From positions 2,852,001 through 2,916,000 of the forward strand of contig OZ241385.1 of assembly GCA_965200825.1 (NCBI GenBank): a stretch of 64,000 nt of DNA, given 5' to 3'. Shown here piece by piece: positions 61,200 through 64,000 of this stretch. Both the position numbers and the translations under genes were made by a program. Origin of the DNA: Bin80 sp026709335 (GTDB lineage Bacteria > Bacteroidota > Rhodothermia > Rhodothermales > Bin80). How positions within the stretch are numbered: position 1 is the first letter of the stretch; each line of letters starts with the position of its first letter. The notes beneath the pieces were generated by a model, which worked only from the letters and a program-made list of their open reading frames with translations, was not told the DNA's origin and searched no databases.

Positions 61200-64000
61200 C
61201 TAAAAGTCTGCAGAGAGTCTCAGATATAGAGCAGCACCGTTGTAATCCCACGGCGTGCTGGGCACATTGGCATTTCCTTGGCCATCGCGTTCAATTTGAT
61301 CGGAGGGGCGGTCAATTGCGAAAACATTATTCACTCCGAATGCAGCAGAATAGTTATCTCTGATTCGATATCCAATTTCGGCGTCCACGATCCAGCTCCC
61401 GGAGTAGCTTCTCAGAACGTCCTGCCCACTCAACTGACAGGTGAAGCTGAATAGAAGGCATGCTTTCCACCCACTGTAGTAGTTAAGACGAAGTAAGCCG
61501 TGATAGGCTCCTATAATTTGACGGCCGGTTGCAATGATGCGGTGATGGGGGTTTACATGTTCCATTTCAACCTTCCGCCTCGGAGAAAGAATACTGACCT
61601 CTGTCGTCTGGGCGAGAGGCTCTCCAAGGAACGTGCTGATCGTTGTAGGATCGGAGAATTTCAGTAGTTCTGGACGGGTCCAATTATAGGCGATACTGAC
61701 GATCCTGGCACGATTCTCCCCGTATTCTTTATCCCAGGAAAGGAGCAGATCAATCCCAAATTGTCGGGTGTCAAAGTCGTTAGAGTAGAATTTCACCTCT
61801 TGCAACGTTTCAAATCCTGCAAGCTGACCGGATCGTCTGAGAATTCCCGTGAGCTCATCACTGAGTGGAATACTGCCACTGAGTGCAATCCGGTCTCGAA
61901 GGGTGATACTGAAAAGGTCTGCAGTAAGGATCAGATCCGGGGAGAGGCGAAGGATAGTACCAAAGGTAAGGTTGACTGCTGATTCTTCGGTAAGCGGCCT
62001 TCCTCCCAATGCCTGAGCAATCGGGTGATAGGAAGGGATTTGTCCCGCGTCAATCAATCCATACACAGGATGGAAATTTGTCTGGATATTCTGAAGGTTA
62101 ACCTGTCCGGGCGTGGGCGCGCGCACTCCGGTACTTACTGATCCGCGTATACTCAGCACAGGTGTCGCGCGCCATAAGGCAGCCACCTTTCCTGTAAGTG
62201 TGGTTCCAAAGTCCTTATAAAAGTCTTCAAAGCGCCCCGCAATGCCGAGTTGAAACGACGGGAAAACGTCTGCTTCAAGGTCAATATATGCCGCATAATT
62301 CGGACGTCCCCACTTTCCGGCATACTCCGGAGGAATTCCCTGATCTCCGTTGGATCCCACCGAAAAGGTGTAGGGACCCTGCCTTACATAGGGACCAACC
62401 GAATAGGAAAAAAGGTCTCCAGGGCGGGTTTCAAAGACCTCGGTGCGCCACTGAGCTCCCCAGGCTATGTTTAGCGGTGAATGGAAACCATCTATCTCAA
62501 CAGGGTAGGTCATATCCAGGTTCACTCCATATTCCAGTTGCACGAAATCACGCTGACGGAATTCAGATGGGTTCTCCGGCCCCCAGGATGCATTCACTGT
62601 ATTTCGAATGAAGTAGTCCATAAAGCTTCTGCCGAGACTGGCACTCGCATCCCATGTCAGTCCGGATGGGGAGCCTCCACCGATGCCCAATACCCCACTC
62701 ACATCCGAAATGTCTGCACCAAACCTGGGCGTGAATCCACCAGGAAAATCCTCGTTAAACAGATAGCATGTCCCCTGGTATTTTGAGACAAAGGATTGCA
62801 CTGCATCAAAATTTGAATCCAGAGGAGGAAGGTCTTCCAGGGATAGGCAGTCAATCCCGTCATTGGGGTCCAGGTCAGCCACCGCACGGATCGCATCCTC
62901 ACCAGATCCAAACCGAAATACATTTGCCCGTGCGTTCCCACCGCCAGGCATTCTGAAGAAGTAACTTCCGTTGCCATGGCGTCGCCCATAGCCTCCAAAA
63001 GTATACAGGCGGGTAGACGGACTCAGTCGCAGTTCGGCATTGACGAATGTAGTTATGGCATGGTCAATATCCGGGTTTCCCCAAATAATTGCAGGGCGTT
63101 TAACTGGATATCCTTTAGCGATCAAGGTTTTTGCATCTGCCTGATCAACGGATCGACTCGTAGGCTCTATATTTCGGTATTCGAGACTCACATTGATAAA
63201 GCCATTATCGGTGAGCGGGAATCCGGCGTTGGTTGCAAGGGAGATATAACGTCCATCTCCCTGATGATACTGTCCCACCTGTGATCGAACCAGAAATCCA
63301 TCACTGGCATCACGTAACTGTAGATTGAAAACGCCCGCAACTGCGTCTGCACCATATTGGGCGGAAGCGCCATCACGAAGTACTTCAAACTGCTTCACTG
63401 CAATCGCCGGGATCATATTCATGTCAGGCCCCTGAGAGCCGAGGATCAGAGCACTGCCGAACAAGGCAATAGAGCCTGTACGGTGGCGGCGCTTCCCATT
63501 GACGAGCAGGATTGTGTTATCGGGTGAAAGTCCTCTGAGAGTAGGGGGTCTGACAAAGGTCGTGGATCCGTCTATTTCGTGTCTCTGAACATTATAGGAG
63601 GGGATTTGAGATCGGAGTATGTCATCAATATCTGTACTCGCGGTGCTCTGTAGATCTCGCGGGGAGATCACATCAATAGGCACTACGGAATCTGTCACAA
63701 GTCGGGGAAGGCGTCGGCTACCCACAACGGCCAGACCTTCAAGGACTGCAATGGACGGAACCAGCGCTACATTGAATTGATCATTGCCCTCGACAGGCGC
63801 AAGACGCTGGGTTACGTATCCAATAAATGAAAAGACCAGAATGTCATCGGCAGAGCGCACTGTAAGCTCAAATGTGCCGTCCGATGCAGTGGAAGTACCA
63901 ATGGTAGTTCCTTCAATGAGGACAGTTACGGACTGGAGGGGGTCTCCGGTTTCCGCATCAGTCACTGTTCCACGTACGGCTACCTGGGCGTTGACGTTGG
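61200..64000 (-). CDS. TonB-dependent outer-membrane receptor, 5' end outside window
   Basis: This beta-barrel transporter is energised by TonB-ExbBD. The frame is open to the window edge; the visible start has the end of a signal peptide (NVNAQVAVRGTVTDAETGDP). A carboxypeptidase-regulatory-like domain follows (about 80 residues, GTSTASDGTFELTV). The plug domain has DIDDILRSQIPSYNVQRHEI and LRGLSPDNTILLVNGKRRHR, then FEVLRDGASAQYGADAVAGV. The barrel ends in a C-terminal aromatic strand (NGAALYLRLSADF). It resembles siderophore/TonB receptors of Bacteroidota and Rhodothermota more than SusC, and no SusD follows. Ligand unknown. The protein would be about 930 residues or more. Confidence 0.93.
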   Translation of the reverse strand, partial: NVNAQVAVRGTVTDAETGDPLQSVTVLIEGTTIGTSTASDGTFELTVRSADDILVFSFIGYVTQRLAPVEGNDQFNVALVPSIAVLEGLAVVGSRRLPRLVTDSVVPIDVISPRDLQSTASTDIDDILRSQIPSYNVQRHEIDGSTTFVRPPTLRGLSPDNTILLVNGKRRHRTGSIALFGSALILGSQGPDMNMIPAIAVKQFEVLRDGASAQYGADAVAGVFNLQLRDASDGFLVRSQVGQYHQGDGRYISLATNAGFPLTDNGFINVSLEYRNIEPTSRSVDQADAKTLIAKGYPVKRPAIIWGNPDIDHAITTFVNAELRLSPSTRLYTFGGYGRRHGNGSYFFRMPGGGNARANVFRFGSGEDAIRAVADLDPNDGIDCLSLEDLPPLDSNFDAVQSFVSKYQGTCYLFNEDFPGGFTPRFGADISDVSGVLGIGGGSPSGLTWDASASLGRSFMDYFIRNTVNASWGPENPSEFRQRDFVQLEYGVNLDMTYPVEIDGFHSPLNIAWGAQWRTEVFETRPGDLFSYSVGPYVRQGPYTFSVGSNGDQGIPPEYAGKWGRPNYAAYIDLEADVFPSFQLGIAGRFEDFYKDFGTTLTGKVAALWRATPVLSIRGSVSTGVRAPTPGQVNLQNIQTNFHPVYGLIDAGQIPSYHPIAQALGGRPLTEESAVNLTFGTILRLSPDLILTADLFSITLRDRIALSGSIPLSDELTGILRRSGQLAGFETLQEVKFYSNDFDTRQFGIDLLLSWDKEYGENRARIVSIAYNWTRPELLKFSDPTTISTFLGEPLAQTTEVSILSPRRKVEMEHVNPHHRIIATGRQIIGAYHGLLRLNYYSGWKACLLFSFTCQLSGQDVLRSYSGSWIVDAEIGYRIRDNYSAAFGVNNVFAIDRPSDQIERDGQGNANVPSTPWDYNGAALYLRLSADF

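Noticed and set aside
1..64000. tRNA or rRNA genes
   Set aside because: No TTCGAA-type T-arm with a matching acceptor stem, and no rRNA-like conserved block, was noticed in any intergenic stretch; a covariance-model scan would be decisive.

Overview
The window reads as a chromosomal segment of a Bacteroidota-related bacterium of the FCB group, most likely Rhodothermota/Balneolota-like and probably aquatic. This is inferred from family content, not from a marker tree. The evidence is a very large secreted protein with a type IX secretion (T9SS) C-terminal sorting domain, a TonB-dependent receptor with a carboxypeptidase-regulatory-like N-terminus, an OmpA protein with PKD domains, a secreted formylglycine sulfatase, and a division/cell-wall (dcw) cluster without murF, murB or ddl between its genes. 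No rRNA, tRNA or CRISPR array was recognised.

Layout. 1-1799: a 1,628-bp insertion sequence (IS copy A) that truncates a YyaL/SPATA20-type thioredoxin-domain gene. 1800-7702: that truncated gene, a type-2 glycerate kinase, a lipoprotein sulfatase, a DinB-fold protein and a TctC-type lipoprotein, with a 98-bp mini-element related to the IS in between. 8137-17942: housekeeping genes lspA, a TraR/DksA-like gene, ileS, a purine nucleoside phosphorylase, yggS and ybbP-ybbA, divergent from tesA.

17943-30540 is an accessory island full of mobile-element debris: an ISL3 end, an IS1595-type transposase tail, a full ISL3 element, a diverged end of the 1,628-bp IS family, an IS1182-like element sitting in a hairpin, an IS21 istB fragment and an internally deleted ISL3 derivative. 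Between these lie an orphan TaqI/Eco57I-class adenine methylase with small unknown genes, a three-gene unit (six-cysteine secreted peptide, 6-bladed beta-propeller lipoprotein, membrane-anchored thioredoxin-like protein), a HEPN-type protein and a frameshifted large gene of unknown function.

30728-36435: lysS, queG, an NYN-domain gene broken by an amber codon, an OmpA/PKD outer-membrane protein with a clear terminator, and rpsT. 36493-51220: the complete minus-strand dcw operon mraZ-rsmH-ftsL-ftsI-murE-mraY-murD-ftsW-murG-murC-ftsQ-ftsA-ftsZ, mostly overlapping or 1-15 nt apart, preceded by three 10-bp direct repeats that look like MraZ operator boxes. 51885-54373: pyrG and a SAM methyltransferase. 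54616-56243: IS copy B, identical in length and transposase to copy A but inverted. 56759-64000: the T9SS-exported spondin/Ig-repeat protein and the 5'-truncated TonB receptor.

In function, the core genes are translation (ileS, lysS, rpsT, queG), peptidoglycan and division (dcw), envelope export (lspA, ybbAP, OmpA, TonB receptor, T9SS cargo) and nucleotide metabolism (pyrG, purine nucleoside phosphorylase). All of these look intact. Almost all broken genes (single-base G-run deletions, in-frame stops, IS insertions) lie in the accessory stretches. The most interesting items are the peptide/propeller/thioredoxin unit, the IS-derived mini-element with matching 4-bp target duplication, and the HEPN neighbourhood.
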